Translations under genes and position numbers: made by a program
Shown here: piece after piece, positions 9,180 through 19,400 of the stretch
Position numbering within the stretch: position 1 is the stretch's first letter
Layout: each line of letters opens with the position of its first letter
From: Duganella sp. BJB476
Lineage (GTDB): Bacteria > Pseudomonadota > Gammaproteobacteria > Burkholderiales > Burkholderiaceae_D
Direction of reading: 5' to 3'
Assembly: GCF_003416895.1 (NCBI RefSeq)
Contig: NZ_QVIO01000002.1
Span: 248,001-312,000, forward strand
DNA length: 64,000 bases
Notes under the pieces: generated by a model
Database searches by the model: none
The model's input: the letters and a program-made list of their open reading frames with translations, nothing else
What the model was told of the DNA's origin: nothing

Positions 9180-10451
9180 TCAAGCCGCGCGCATCGTGGC
9201 GACGACAGGTTGTTCCACTTCTTCTTCCAAAGCACCTTCCCACTTGGCGACCACGGCGGTCGCGACAGCGTTGCCGACCGCATTGGTGGCGGAGCGGCCC
9301 ATGTCCAGGAACTGGTCGATGCCCATCAACAGCAGCAGGCCCGCTTCCGGAATATGGAACTGGTTCAGCGTGGCGGCGATCACCACCAGCGAGGCGCGCG
9401 GCACGCCGGCGATGCCCTTGGACGTCACCATCAGCAACAGCAGCATGGTGATCTGGGTGCCCAGCGACAGATCGATGCCGTAAGCCTGGGTGATGAACAG
9501 CACGGCGAAGGTGCAGTACATCATCGAGCCGTCCAGGTTGAAGGAATAGCCCATCGGCAGCACGAAACTGGAAATCTTGCGTTGCACACCGAACTGGTCC
9601 AGCGCCACCAGCAGTTTTGGATACGCCGCTTCCGAACTGGCGGTCGAGAAAGCCAGCAGGAAAGGTTCGCGGATCAGGGCCATCAGGCGGAACACGCGCT
9701 TGCCGATGAAGGCGAAGCCGCCCAGGATCAGCAGCGCCCACAGGCATACCAGGCCGAGATAGAAGCCGCCCATGAATTTGGCGAAGGTGGCCAGGATGCC
9801 CAGGCCGTTGGTGGTGATGACCGAGGCCATCGCGGCGAACACGGCCAGCGGGGCCAGGTTCATGATGGCGCCGGTGATGCGCAACATCACCTGCGCCAGC
9901 TGGTCGATCACGGCGGTCAGCTTGGCGCCGGCTTCGCCCATGGCGCTCAGCGCGCTGCCGAAGAAGATGGCGAACACCAGCACTTGCAGGATCTCGTTAT
10001 TGGCCATCGCCTCGATCGGCGACTTCGGCACCATGTGGCTGACGAAGTCCTTCAGCGTGAAGGCCGAGGTTTTCAGGCCGGTGGCGGCGTCGATCGCCGG
10101 CAACGGCAGGCCCAGGTGGGAACCCAGCTGCATGAAGTTCGACAGCACCATGCCCAGCGTCAGCGACACCAGCGAAGCGATCACGAACCAGCCCATGGCC
10201 TTGATGCCGACCCGGCCGGCCGCCTTGGCGTCGCCCATGTGGGCAATGCCGACCGCCAGCGTGGAGAACACCAGCAGCGAAATGATCATCTTGATCAGAC
10301 GGAGGAACACGTCGGTGACGATCGAGATGTGGCTGGCGATGTCGGCACTGAGCGCCTTGTCGGGGAAGGTGTAGTGGCAGGCATAGCCGACCAGCACGCC
10401 GAGTACCATGGCGATCAGGATGTAGAGTGTTAATGGACGTTTCTTTTTCAC
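9180..10451 (-). CDS. dctA: C4-dicarboxylate/cation symporter DctA
   Basis: The 423-residue inner-membrane protein belongs to the glutamate/dicarboxylate symporter family. It carries multiple hydrophobic helices, the serine-rich re-entrant signature AFSTASSEAAYPKLL, and the later SFNLDGSMMY and SKGIAGVPRASL segments. It should take up succinate, fumarate and malate. The GTG at 10451 was chosen because GGAGAAG precedes it by seven bases and the length then matches E. coli DctA. An ATG 69 bases upstream would add a charged extension that overlaps the predicted transcript start. A sigma-54 promoter lies about 60 bases upstream. It is the first gene of the dctA-porin-dctB-dctD run. Confidence 0.94.
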   Translation of the reverse strand: MKKKRPLTLYILIAMVLGVLVGYACHYTFPDKALSADIASHISIVTDVFLRLIKMIISLLVFSTLAVGIAHMGDAKAAGRVGIKAMGWFVIASLVSLTLGMVLSNFMQLGSHLGLPLPAIDAATGLKTSAFTLKDFVSHMVPKSPIEAMANNEILQVLVFAIFFGSALSAMGEAGAKLTAVIDQLAQVMLRITGAIMNLAPLAVFAAMASVITTNGLGILATFAKFMGGFYLGLVCLWALLILGGFAFIGKRVFRLMALIREPFLLAFSTASSEAAYPKLLVALDQFGVQRKISSFVLPMGYSFNLDGSMMYCTFAVLFITQAYGIDLSLGTQITMLLLLMVTSKGIAGVPRASLVVIAATLNQFHIPEAGLLLLMGIDQFLDMGRSATNAVGNAVATAVVAKWEGALEEEVEQPVVATMRAA

Positions 10452-10513
10452 TTGGCTTCTCCAGTTTTTGTTGTCATCACCGCTCAGAGCATGCGCCGGC
10501 GGGTGTGGGCTAC

Positions 10514-10532
10514 TTAGCAATGGCTGTGCCAG
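10514..10532 (-). promoter_or_regulatory. sigma-54 promoter of dctA
   Basis: On the minus strand the sequence is CTGGCACAGCCATTGCTA. TGGCAC (10531-10526) and TTGC (10520-10517) give the GG and GC dinucleotides exactly 12 bases apart, a near-perfect -24/-12 element. Transcription would start near 10506, about 55 bases before the dctA GTG. The presence of a DctB/DctD pair in the same locus makes this the expected control site. DctD enhancer sites were looked for between 10540 and 10678 but no convincing repeat was recognised. Confidence 0.88.
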
Positions 10533-10678
10533 CCTTTAACAAACAAAAATTCGGAAGCAAGTCCTTGATTCTAAATATAATTCATTTTGGAAACATTTGA
10601 CGGGGCGCGGCAAACATCCCGAAATCCAGACGCTTCGAGAGGGGCTTGTATGGAAAGTTGGACGGCGGTCCCGTCCGT

Positions 10679-11734
10679 TTACTTCAGCACGCCGATCGTA
10701 TCGACGATGTCCACGCCAGCCAGTTGCCCCAGCCAGGTGTCGAACCAGGGCTTGTGCGACTCCCCTACGATGGCGAGCACGCGGGCGCCAGGACGCTCAC
10801 GGAACGCCTCCCGGATGTTGGCAATCATGCGCAAGTTGCGGATTTCCCAGCCGGCCGCCCACATTTGCGAGTAGCCTTCCGGCGATCTGGCGCGCAATTG
10901 CATGCCCACATTGGCGTCGGCATCCAGACGCAGCTGTTGGGGGTCGTTGATGTATCGATACAGCGGCAAAAGGTCCGGTTCCTTCTTCAACGCCTGCACC
11001 TGCTTTTCCCACGCTGTCCACTGCGGCCCCCTTTGCGCCCAGGCCGCCTTGAGAGACCCGGCGTACGCTTTTCCATCCGCCACATCAATGTTGTCGCCCG
11101 TGTGATCGTCGATGGCAACCACTCCGGGCAATCCCAGTCGTGCGGCCAGGCGGGCGGCCACTTGAAAACTCTCTTCTTTGCGGGCAGCCAACGGTCGCAG
11201 TATATCGACCAGCGCAGCATTCAAGTGCTCGTCCGCGCGACGCTCGGCATCTGGCAACTGCAACCATTGCACATAGGCCGAGACGTGGTTGCCAGCGGCC
11301 AGGTACAGGGCCGCCAGTTGCCGCCTTTGCGCCGCTGTCGGTTGCGCTGGCCAGGTCTTGAGCGTCTGGTCCACTCGCGCGATGGCCGTGGGCAGATCGA
11401 GTCCGTTGGCGGCTTTCGCCTTGTCCGTCGGGTCGCAGTTATAAGGAGAACCGAGTTTGTCAGGGTGGCGTGCCATCAAATCGCACGCGAGGCCCGATTC
11501 CTGCTCGATCGTGATGATCTGCGGCTTGAAGGCCGCCAGCCGATCCAGCAAGCTGTTCAATGAAGCCGGATTGAAATCATCCGGCATAAAACGCAGATGC
11601 ACCGTGCCCAGCACGAGCACCTGCGCCCGTGGCCCTGCCATGTCACGATCAAGTGCCTTCAAGTCGATCTGCGCTTGCGCCAATACGGGCAACGCCGCAG
11701 CCAGGCCGCAGATCCAGGTTTTCAATTTGCCCAC
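10679..11734 (-). CDS. exported DUF5694 (TraB/TIKI-like) protein
   Basis: The 351-residue product starts with a signal peptide (LAAALPVLAQAQ). It contains VLVLGTVHLRF, IITIEQE and a late VLAIVGESHKPWF, the pattern of DUF5694 and the wider TraB/TIKI/ChaN-like fold with conserved His and Glu. Members are suspected metal-dependent hydrolases or peptidases, but no substrate is established. Its start overlaps the end of the sensor kinase gene by 13 bases, so it is the third gene of the two-component operon that faces the RND efflux operon. A role in envelope stress or in signal generation for the kinase is possible but unproven. Confidence 0.72.
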   Translation of the reverse strand: MGKLKTWICGLAAALPVLAQAQIDLKALDRDMAGPRAQVLVLGTVHLRFMPDDFNPASLNSLLDRLAAFKPQIITIEQESGLACDLMARHPDKLGSPYNCDPTDKAKAANGLDLPTAIARVDQTLKTWPAQPTAAQRRQLAALYLAAGNHVSAYVQWLQLPDAERRADEHLNAALVDILRPLAARKEESFQVAARLAARLGLPGVVAIDDHTGDNIDVADGKAYAGSLKAAWAQRGPQWTAWEKQVQALKKEPDLLPLYRYINDPQQLRLDADANVGMQLRARSPEGYSQMWAAGWEIRNLRMIANIREAFRERPGARVLAIVGESHKPWFDTWLGQLAGVDIVDTIGVLK

Positions 11735-13110
11735 GTTTTCCCCTGCGGTAGTGCGACCGTGAAGCGGCAGCCGCGTCCAGCCAGTCCCACGTCCAGCCGT
11801 ATCGTGCCGTGCAGCCGTTCGACGGCGCGTGCGACGATAGCCAGTCCTAATCCCGTGCCGACGGTGTCGCTGCCGGCGACGCGGTAAAAACGTTCAAACA
11901 CCAGCGCGCGTTCCGCCTCGGCGATGCCGGGGCCGTTGTCCGTAACCGACAGCAGCAGCGCACCAGCAGGCGCCGACAGCTCCACCACCACCGCCCCGCC
12001 CTCGTGCACATAGCGCAGCGCGTTGGACACCAGATTCTGCACCACGGACTGGAAGGCATGCGTATCCAGCGCGCGAGGCAAGGCGTCCGGCGCCTCCAGC
12101 GACAGTTCGATATTGCGTGCCATCGCCGCCGGCGCCACACCGGCCAACTCCTTGCGCAGCAATTGCGCCAGGTCCTGCACCTTTTCTTCGGCCGGGGCGG
12201 CGTTGTCGATATGCGCCAGGTCCAGCAGCTGTTGCACCAAATGCGAGGCGCGCGCGATCGCATGTTCGAGCCGTTCGCCGGCGGCGCGCTGCTGCTCCGG
12301 ACCTTCGGCCATCACCAGCACGTGGGCCTGCGCCGCGATGACGGCCATCGGCGTGCGCATCTCGTGCGCCGCATCCTGCACGAAGGCGCGCTCCCGCTGC
12401 ATCTTGGTGCGCAGCTGTATCAGCAAGCGGTCGATGGCGGTAGTGACCGGTATCAGTTCGCCGTATTTGGCGTCGACATTCAGCGGTTCCAGGTCGTCCG
12501 GGCCGCGCGCCGCGATGGTGTTCGAAAGATGGCGCAAGGGACGCAGCCCCCGCGTGACGGCGAACCAGACCGGGACCAGCACCAATGGACAGGCGATCAG
12601 GATGTAGATCGCCATTTCGCCGCTGATACGGGACAGCATCATGGCCTTTTCCCTTTGCTTTTCGCCGATCAGCACCGTCCAGCGTGGCGTATCGCCTCGG
12701 TAGACATGCAACAAGCCGCCATGCCAGGGGATATCGATCAGTTGGTTGGGATCGCCACGCAGGTTCGCGTCGCCGGCATTGGGCGAGATATACAGGCGGC
12801 GGCCTTGTCTGTCGTTCAGCTGCACGAAGAACTGGTCCGGCACGCCGGTTCGCTTGTAGCTCTCCTGTATCAGGTCGGAATACAGCGAGATGGCAAAACG
12901 CGCCTGTTCGGCGTCGGCTATCTTCGCCATCACCGAAAGCAGAATCTCGCCGCGGTTGCGCTGGAATCCGTCGACCTCGCTATTCTTGGTCGACTCCCGA
13001 TACAGGAACGCCAGCAGCACCAGCCAGACCAGGGCGAAAGCCGCCAGCACGGTCAGGCTCACCCGCCGCATCAAGGTGGGGCGCAGCAGCGCACGCAAGC
13101 GCCCTATCAC
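11722..13110 (-). CDS. sensor histidine kinase of an OmpR-type pair
   Basis: The 462-residue protein has a membrane helix near 16-36, a periplasmic domain of about 130 residues, a second helix near 165-185 and a HAMP-like linker. The phosphorylation motif is QDAAHEMRTPMAV, followed by an ATPase domain with NLVSNALRY, DNGPGI and GTGLGLAI. This is QseC/PmrB-like architecture. It overlaps the response regulator gene by four bases (ATGA). Divergent orientation from an RND efflux operon suggests that it senses an envelope-active compound or cation and controls that pump; the ligand is unknown. Confidence 0.88.
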   Translation of the reverse strand: MIGRLRALLRPTLMRRVSLTVLAAFALVWLVLLAFLYRESTKNSEVDGFQRNRGEILLSVMAKIADAEQARFAISLYSDLIQESYKRTGVPDQFFVQLNDRQGRRLYISPNAGDANLRGDPNQLIDIPWHGGLLHVYRGDTPRWTVLIGEKQREKAMMLSRISGEMAIYILIACPLVLVPVWFAVTRGLRPLRHLSNTIAARGPDDLEPLNVDAKYGELIPVTTAIDRLLIQLRTKMQRERAFVQDAAHEMRTPMAVIAAQAHVLVMAEGPEQQRAAGERLEHAIARASHLVQQLLDLAHIDNAAPAEEKVQDLAQLLRKELAGVAPAAMARNIELSLEAPDALPRALDTHAFQSVVQNLVSNALRYVHEGGAVVVELSAPAGALLLSVTDNGPGIAEAERALVFERFYRVAGSDTVGTGLGLAIVARAVERLHGTIRLDVGLAGRGCRFTVALPQGKTWAN

Positions 13111-13763
13111 GGCGCCATCATGTAGCCGATGCCGCGCACGGTGCGGATGCGATCGGCGCCGATCTTGCGCCGCAAATTAGAGACATGCACTTCGATGGCG
13201 CCAAAATCGACCGCATCGCCCAGCGGTTCGAGCCGCTGCGCCAGCGTGCCCTTGGGGACCACCACACCCGGTTCGCGCGCCAGTTCCAGCATCAAATGAT
13301 ATTCGCGCGGCGACAGCTCCAGCGCCTCGCCACCCAGCCATGCCTGATAGCTGCGTGGTTCGATGCGCAATTCGCCGATTTGCCACACCTGGCTGGCCTG
13401 CTTCGCATAGCGGCGCAACACGGCGCGCAGACGCGATACCAGTTCGGCCATGGCGAACGGCTTGATGATGAAGTCGTCGGCGCCGCCGTCGAGTCCCGCC
13501 AGGCGGTCGTCCAGCGCGGAGCGGGCCGTGATCATGATAATCGGCAGCGTCACGCCGGCTGCGCGCCAGCGCGCCAGCAGATCCAGGCCGCAGCCGTCCG
13601 GCAGGGTGATATCGAGCAGCGCGCAGTCGTAAGCCAGGTCGGCCGCCGTTTGCGGCGCGTCGGCCACCCGGCGCAGCCATTGGCTGCTGATGCCGTCCGC
13701 TTTGAGTGCCTGCTGCAGCGAAAAGCCCAGGTCCAGGTCGTCTTCAATGATGAGTATGTGCAT
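13107..13763 (-). CDS. OmpR-family response regulator
   Basis: The 218-residue regulator has a receiver domain with D8/D9, phospho-acceptor D51 (LLDITLPDG) and a late FAMAELVSRL region after the conserved IIKPF lysine. A C-terminal winged helix follows, ending VSNLRRKIGADRIRTVRGIGYM, the usual recognition helix and wing. It resembles QseB/PmrA-type regulators. It is the first gene of a three-gene run with its kinase and the DUF5694 protein. The 87-base AT-rich gap to the divergent RND operon is the likely control region for both directions, though no clear repeat site was found there. Confidence 0.9.
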   Translation of the reverse strand: MHILIIEDDLDLGFSLQQALKADGISSQWLRRVADAPQTAADLAYDCALLDITLPDGCGLDLLARWRAAGVTLPIIMITARSALDDRLAGLDGGADDFIIKPFAMAELVSRLRAVLRRYAKQASQVWQIGELRIEPRSYQAWLGGEALELSPREYHLMLELAREPGVVVPKGTLAQRLEPLGDAVDFGAIEVHVSNLRRKIGADRIRTVRGIGYMMAP

Positions 13764-13850
13764 GTGTTGATTTTAACAAAACAAATCTTAAGCTAAGCCA
13801 AAGGTGAGCTTTCATAGAATGTTTCTTTATTTTAAGGAATGTTCACACGT

Positions 13851-15266
13851 ATGCGACTACCAGCTGTTTTCCGGCCGTTTTGCCTGGCCTGCGGCCTCAC
13901 CGCTTGTACGGTGGGACCGGTCTACCAGACGCCGTCGCCGGCCGCGCCAGAGCGCTACGCCGCTCCGCTCCCCCTGGCGTCCTCCGGCGTCGCAGCCGAC
14001 ATGGGCTGGTGGGCCAGCTTCGACGATCCGCTGCTGGCCGAGCTGATAGCCGAGGCCCGGCGCGGCAGCCCCGAACTGGATCAGGCCCTGGCCCGCATCG
14101 CCCAGGCGCGCGCGCTGGTGGCATCGGCGCGCGGTGGCGCCATGCCGTCGTTGGCGCTGGACGCCAGCAGCTTGCGCGGCAAGGCTGGCGTGGCGCCGGG
14201 CATCAGCGTGCTCAGCACCAGCAGCAGTGCGGGCTTGGACGCCAGCTGGGAAATCGATCTGTACGGCGGATTGCGCAAGAGCGCAGACGCGGCGCAGGCG
14301 CGGCTCGATGCGCGCGTGGCCGACTGGCATGGCGCACAGGCGTCGCTGGCGGCAGAGGTGGCCAACGCCTACATCGGACAACGCGCCTGCGAGGCCACTG
14401 TACTGGTGCTGGCGCAGGATTCGGCATCGCGTGAGCAGACGGCGCGACTGACGGCGCAGAAAATCCAGGCTGGCCTGGGCTCGCAGGCCGACGGCATGCT
14501 GATTGACGCCTCCAGCGCGGATGGCCGTCAGCGCCTGGTGGCGCAGCGGGCCGAATGCGACCTGAATATCAAGGCGCTGGTGGCGTTGACCGGTATCGCG
14601 GAGGCGCCGCTGCGCAGCCGCCTGGCCGCCGGCGCGGATCATCTTGGCCACGCCTTGCCGAAGCCGGCCGCCTTCACTGTACCGGCCAACGCCCTGACCC
14701 AGCGTCCGGACATCGCCGCCGCCGAACGTGAGCTGGCGGCCGCCAGCGCGGACATCAACGTCGCCCAGGCCAACCGCTATCCGCGCCTTAGCCTGTCCGG
14801 CAACATCGGCGCGACGGCTCTGAATGGCGTGAGCGGCACGACCGTCGGCTGGTCGTTCGGCCCGTCTCTCAGTCTGCCTCTGTTCGACGGCGGCCGCCGC
14901 CGCGCTGGCGTCGAGCAGGCGCGGGCGCGCTTTGACGAGGCCGACGCCACCTATCGGAGCAAGGTACGCGGCGCCGTGCGCGAAATCGAGGAAGCCTTGG
15001 TGCGGCTCGACGCAGCCGACCGTCGCGAAACCGATGCCGATGCGGCCGCGCGCGGCTACGAGCGCTATCTGCACGTGAGCGCCGACAAATTCAACGCCGG
15101 CAGCGGCGACCTGTTTGAACTGGAAGACGCGCGCCGTACCGCGCTGGCGTCGCGCCAGACCGTGATCGCATTGCGGCGCGAACGCCTGGCCGCCTGGATC
15201 GCGCTCTACAAAGCGGTCGGTGGCGGCTGGAGCGATGCCGCCACCACGTCCCCCTCCTCTACCTGA
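13851..15266 (+). CDS. RND efflux outer-membrane lipoprotein (NodT family)
   Basis: This 471-residue TolC-like channel carries a lipoprotein signal (CLACGLTACTVGP, with the lipobox Cys near residue 17). The two OEP repeats that form the alpha-helical barrel follow, seen in the repeated ELDQALARIAQARA / ERELAAASADINVAQANRYP segments. The ATG at 13851 is chosen because AAGGA lies 12 bases upstream, while the earlier in-frame ATG at 13839 directly abuts that site. It is first in an operon with a periplasmic adaptor and an RND pump, which together make a tripartite exporter across both membranes. Confidence 0.9.
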   Translation: MRLPAVFRPFCLACGLTACTVGPVYQTPSPAAPERYAAPLPLASSGVAADMGWWASFDDPLLAELIAEARRGSPELDQALARIAQARALVASARGGAMPSLALDASSLRGKAGVAPGISVLSTSSSAGLDASWEIDLYGGLRKSADAAQARLDARVADWHGAQASLAAEVANAYIGQRACEATVLVLAQDSASREQTARLTAQKIQAGLGSQADGMLIDASSADGRQRLVAQRAECDLNIKALVALTGIAEAPLRSRLAAGADHLGHALPKPAAFTVPANALTQRPDIAAAERELAAASADINVAQANRYPRLSLSGNIGATALNGVSGTTVGWSFGPSLSLPLFDGGRRRAGVEQARARFDEADATYRSKVRGAVREIEEALVRLDAADRRETDADAAARGYERYLHVSADKFNAGSGDLFELEDARRTALASRQTVIALRRERLAAWIALYKAVGGGWSDAATTSPSST

Positions 15267-15279
15267 AGCAGATCCCATC

Positions 15280-16455
15280 ATGAAAAAACCAACCCTGAAA
15301 CAAGCCGGCCTTGCCGCCGCCGTCGCCGCCGCGCTGCTGGCATTGGCGGGAGGCTGGCTGTATTCGACCCGCGCCCCCGCCGACAAGAAACCGGCCCACG
15401 CCATCCAGCCCGCACTGACCGTGACGGCGACGCGGCCGGAAACCGCCGACTGGCCGCAAGGCCTGTCGGCCAACGGCAGCATCAGCGCCTGGCAGGAAAC
15501 CATCGTCGGCGCCGAAGTGGGTGGACTGCGGCTGGAAGAAGTCAAGGTCAACGTCGGCGATGTGGTGCATCGCGGCCAGTTGCTGGCCCGCTTCGCCGAC
15601 GACAGCGTGCGCGCCGATCTGGCGCAGCAGCAGGCGCAGCTGGAGGAAGCCAGCGCCGCGCAGGCCGAAGCCAAGGGCAACGCCGACCGTGCACGGACGC
15701 TGGCCAACAGCGGCGCGCTGAGCGCCCAACAAACGGCGCAATACATGACGGCCGAACGCAGCACGGCGGCGCGGGTGCAGCTGGCGCAAGCGCGCCTGCT
15801 GCAGGAACAGATTCGTCTGCGCCACACCCAGATCGTCGCCACCGACGAAGGCGTCATTTCATCCCGCAGCGCCACGGCCGGCGGCGTCATCGGCCAGGGG
15901 CAGGAGATGTTCCGCCTGATCCGCGATAACCGGCTCGAATGGCGCGCCGAAGTCGGCTCCGCCGAATTGCGCCGCATCCGGCCGGGCCAGCCCGTGCGGC
16001 TGCGGCTTGCCAGCGGCGCGACGCTGGACGGCAAAGTGCGCATCGCCGCCCCCACGGTGGACGCGGCCACCCGCAACGCCATGGTGTACGTCGATCTGCC
16101 CGGCGGCGGCGAAGCGCGGGCCGGCATGTTCGCCACCGGCCAGTTTGAGTTGGGCCATGCCCAGGCGCTGACGCTGCCGCAAAGCGCGGTCGTCATGCGC
16201 GACGGCTATAGCTACGTCTACCGGATCGCCGGCGGCGGCAAAGTGGTGCAGACCCGCGTCACGCTGGGACGCCGCGTCGGCGCCCGCGTCGAAGCGGTGG
16301 ACGGCATCCAGGCCGGCATGACGGTGGTGGAAGGCGGCGCCGATTTCCTGGGCGACGGCGACACCGTGCGCGTCGTGGTGGCCGCCACCTCTGGCCGGGC
16401 CGTCGCGGCCAAGCCGGGCGCCGCACTGCTGGTCCAGGCGGAGGCGGCGCGATGA
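15280..16455 (+). CDS. RND efflux periplasmic adaptor subunit
   Basis: This 391-residue membrane fusion protein has an N-terminal anchor (AAALLALAGGWLY). It is followed by the lipoyl-like half motif (GAEVGGLRLEEVKVNVGDVV), an alpha-helical hairpin rich in Gln and Ala (about 110-185), the second lipoyl half and a beta-barrel domain. The ATG at 15280 begins 13 bases after the outer-membrane gene stop. An in-frame start at 15220 would overlap the upstream gene by 47 bases and lacks a signal. The stop overlaps the pump gene start (ATGA), so adaptor and pump are coupled. Confidence 0.91.
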   Translation: MKKPTLKQAGLAAAVAAALLALAGGWLYSTRAPADKKPAHAIQPALTVTATRPETADWPQGLSANGSISAWQETIVGAEVGGLRLEEVKVNVGDVVHRGQLLARFADDSVRADLAQQQAQLEEASAAQAEAKGNADRARTLANSGALSAQQTAQYMTAERSTAARVQLAQARLLQEQIRLRHTQIVATDEGVISSRSATAGGVIGQGQEMFRLIRDNRLEWRAEVGSAELRRIRPGQPVRLRLASGATLDGKVRIAAPTVDAATRNAMVYVDLPGGGEARAGMFATGQFELGHAQALTLPQSAVVMRDGYSYVYRIAGGGKVVQTRVTLGRRVGARVEAVDGIQAGMTVVEGGADFLGDGDTVRVVVAATSGRAVAAKPGAALLVQAEAAR

Positions 16456-19400
16456 ATTTTTCCACCCTCTCGATCAAGCACCCGCTGCCGGCCATCATGC
16501 TGTTCATCCTGCTGTCGATCGCCGGCCTGTTCGGCTTTCACAACATGACCGTGCAGGATAGACCGGACATCGAACTCCCCTTCGTGGCCATCGACCTCGG
16601 GCTGCCGGGCGCCTCGCCGTCGCAGCTCGAAACGGAGGTGGCGCGCAAGGTCGAAGGCGCGGTCGCCGGCATCCAGGACGTGCGCCACATCTACACCACG
16701 GTCAGTGACGGCAACGTCAACATCACCATCGTATTCCGGCTTGAAAAAAACCTCGAACAGGCCATGAGCGAGGCGCGCGACGCGGTCAACCGCGTCCGCA
16801 GCGACTTGCCGGCCGAAGTGCGCGATCCGGTCTTTACCAAGGCCAGCACCTCCGGCGGCGCCATCCTGGGCTACGCACTGAGCTCGTCCCGGCTGGACGA
16901 GGAAGCGCTGTCCTGGTATGTCGACAGCGTGGTGTCGAAGGCACTGCTGGCGGTGAAAGGCGTGGGCAAGGTCGAACGGCTGGGCGGCGTCACGCGCGAA
17001 GTGCTGGTGGAGCTGGATCCGGCCCGCCTGTCGGCGCTGAACGTCTCGGCGGCCGACGTCTCGCGCCAGTTGCAGCGGGTGCAGCGCGAGGCGGCCGGCG
17101 GGCGCACCGACGTCAGCGGCGCGCAGCAGTCGGTGCGCATCGTCGGCACGGTCGCCAACGCGGCCGGCATCGCCGCGCTGGAACTGCCGCTGCCGAACGG
17201 CCATGCGATCCGGCTCGACCAGCTCGCGCGCGTGAGCGACGGCATCGCCGAACGCGAAACCATCTCCCTGCTGGACGGAAAACCAGTGGTGGGCTTCGAG
17301 ATCACCCGCAGCAAGGGCGCCGGCGAGGTCGAAGTGGCCGCGGCGGTGCGTCAGGCCGTGCGCGCGCTGCGGGAACGGGATACCCAGGTGGACATCAAGG
17401 AGGTGCGCAACTCGGTCGACGTAGTCGAGGAAAACTACGCCAGCTCGATGGACATGCTGTACGAGGGCGCGGTGCTGGCCGTGCTGGTGGTCTGGCTGTT
17501 CCTGCGCGACTGGCGCGCCACCGTGATCTCGGCCACCGCGCTGCCGCTGTCGGTGATACCCACCTTCCTGGTCATGTGGCTGCTGGGCTTCACGCTCAAC
17601 GGCATCACGCTGCTGTCGCTGACGCTGGTGATCGGCATCCTGGTGGACGACGCCATCGTCGAAATTGAAAACATCGTGCGCCATCTGCGCATGGGCAAGA
17701 CGCCCTACCAGGCGGCGATGGAAGCGGCCAATGAAATCGGCCTGGCCGTGGTGGCCACCACGCTGACACTGGTGGCGGTATTCCTGCCGACCGCCTTCAT
17801 GCGCGGCATCGTCGGCAAATTCTTCCGCCAGTTCGGCTGGACCGCGGCCGTCGCCGTGCTGGCGTCGCTGATGGTGGCGCGCCTGCTGACGCCGATGATG
17901 GCGGCCTATCTTCTCAAACCCATCGCCGCCCAGCCACGGGACAGCCGCATGATGACCCGCTATCTGGCGGCGGCATCCTGGTGCCTGCGCCATCGCCGGC
18001 TGACCTGTGGCTTGTCGGGCGCCTTCTTCCTGCTGTCGCTGGCGCTGATCCCGCTGCTGGAAACGGACTTCATCCCCGCCGCCAACGGTGCCCGCACCCA
18101 GGTCACGCTGGAACTGCCGCCCGGCAGCACCCTGGCCGACACCCGCGCGCTGGCCGAGCAGGCCCGCCAGCTGCTGCGGCGCGACCCCGATACCCGCGAG
18201 GTGATGAGCAACATCGAACGCAACGTCGCCACCCTCAACGTCACCCTGACGCCGCGCGCCGCGCGCAGCCGCAAGCAGGGAGAGATCGAGGCGAGCTTGC
18301 GGGAGACGCTGGGCGCGCTGCCCGGCGCGCGCGTCAAGATAGGTGGCGGCGGCAACGGTTCGGAACTGGCGCTGCTGCTGTCGGGCGACGACACCGCCGT
18401 GCTGGGCGCGTTGACGCAGCAACTGCAGCGTGAAATCCGCGCCATCCCCGGCCTGGGGGGCATCAGCTCCAGCATCAACCTGGTGCGGCCGGAAGTGATC
18501 GTCACGCCGGACGTGGCGCGCGCGGCCGACCTGGGAGTGACCACCACGGCCATCGGCGAAACCATGCGGATCGCCACGGCCGGCGACTATGACCAGGCGC
18601 TGGCCAAGCTCAATCTGCCCGAACGCCAGATCGCCATCCGCACCCGCTTTCCCGCCAGCGCGCGCCAGGACCTGGAGCTGCTGGCGCGCCTGCCGGTGCC
18701 GGGCAAGAACGGCAACGTCCAGCTGGGTTCCGTGGCCACGCTGCAAGTGGGCAGCGGTCCGGCCCGGATCGACCGGCTGGACCGCAACCGCCGCGTGATC
18801 GTGCACGTGGAATTGAACGGTCAGCCGATGGGCGCGATACTGGATCGCGTCAACGCGCTGCCCAGCCTGCAGAAACTGCCGCCCGGCGTCACGCGCGGAC
18901 AACTGGACGATGCCGAGGCGATGCAGGATTTGTTCACCGGCTTCGGGCTGGCCATCCTGACGGGCGTGCTGTGCGTCTACGTGGTGCTGGTGTTGCTGTT
19001 CCATGGATTTTTGCAGCCCGTTACCATCCTGGCGGCGCTGCCGCTATCGGTGGGCGGCGCCTTCCTGGCGCTGCTGCTGACTCGTAGCGCGTTCTCGATG
19101 CCATCGCTGATCGGCTTGTTGATGCTGATGGGCGTCGCGGTCAAGAACTCCATCCTGCTGGTGGAGTACGCCATCGTCGCCCGGCGCGACCATGGCATGG
19201 AACGGGGCGCGGCGTTGATGGATGCCTGCCACAAGCGCGCCCGGCCGATCGTCATGACGACCATCGCCATGGGCGCCGGCATGCTGCCGATCGCGCTGGG
19301 CCTGGGCGGCGACGCCAGCTTCCGGGGGCCGATGGCGATCGCCGTGATCGGCGGCCTGATCACCTCGACCTTCCTGAGTCTGCTGGTGATACCGGTGGTG

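Noticed and set aside
8172..10433. A 753-codon plus-strand frame opposite the porin and dctA
   Set aside because: Its composition is that of an antisense shadow, and both genes on the other strand are clear.
13764..13850. Response-regulator box in the gap between the two-component and RND operons
   Set aside because: CTTAAG and TTAAG occur, but not with the spacing of a PmrA/QseB direct repeat.
16218..19004. A 928-codon minus-strand frame opposite the RND pump
   Set aside because: It is low-complexity His/Arg/Gln-rich sequence and an antisense artefact of high GC.
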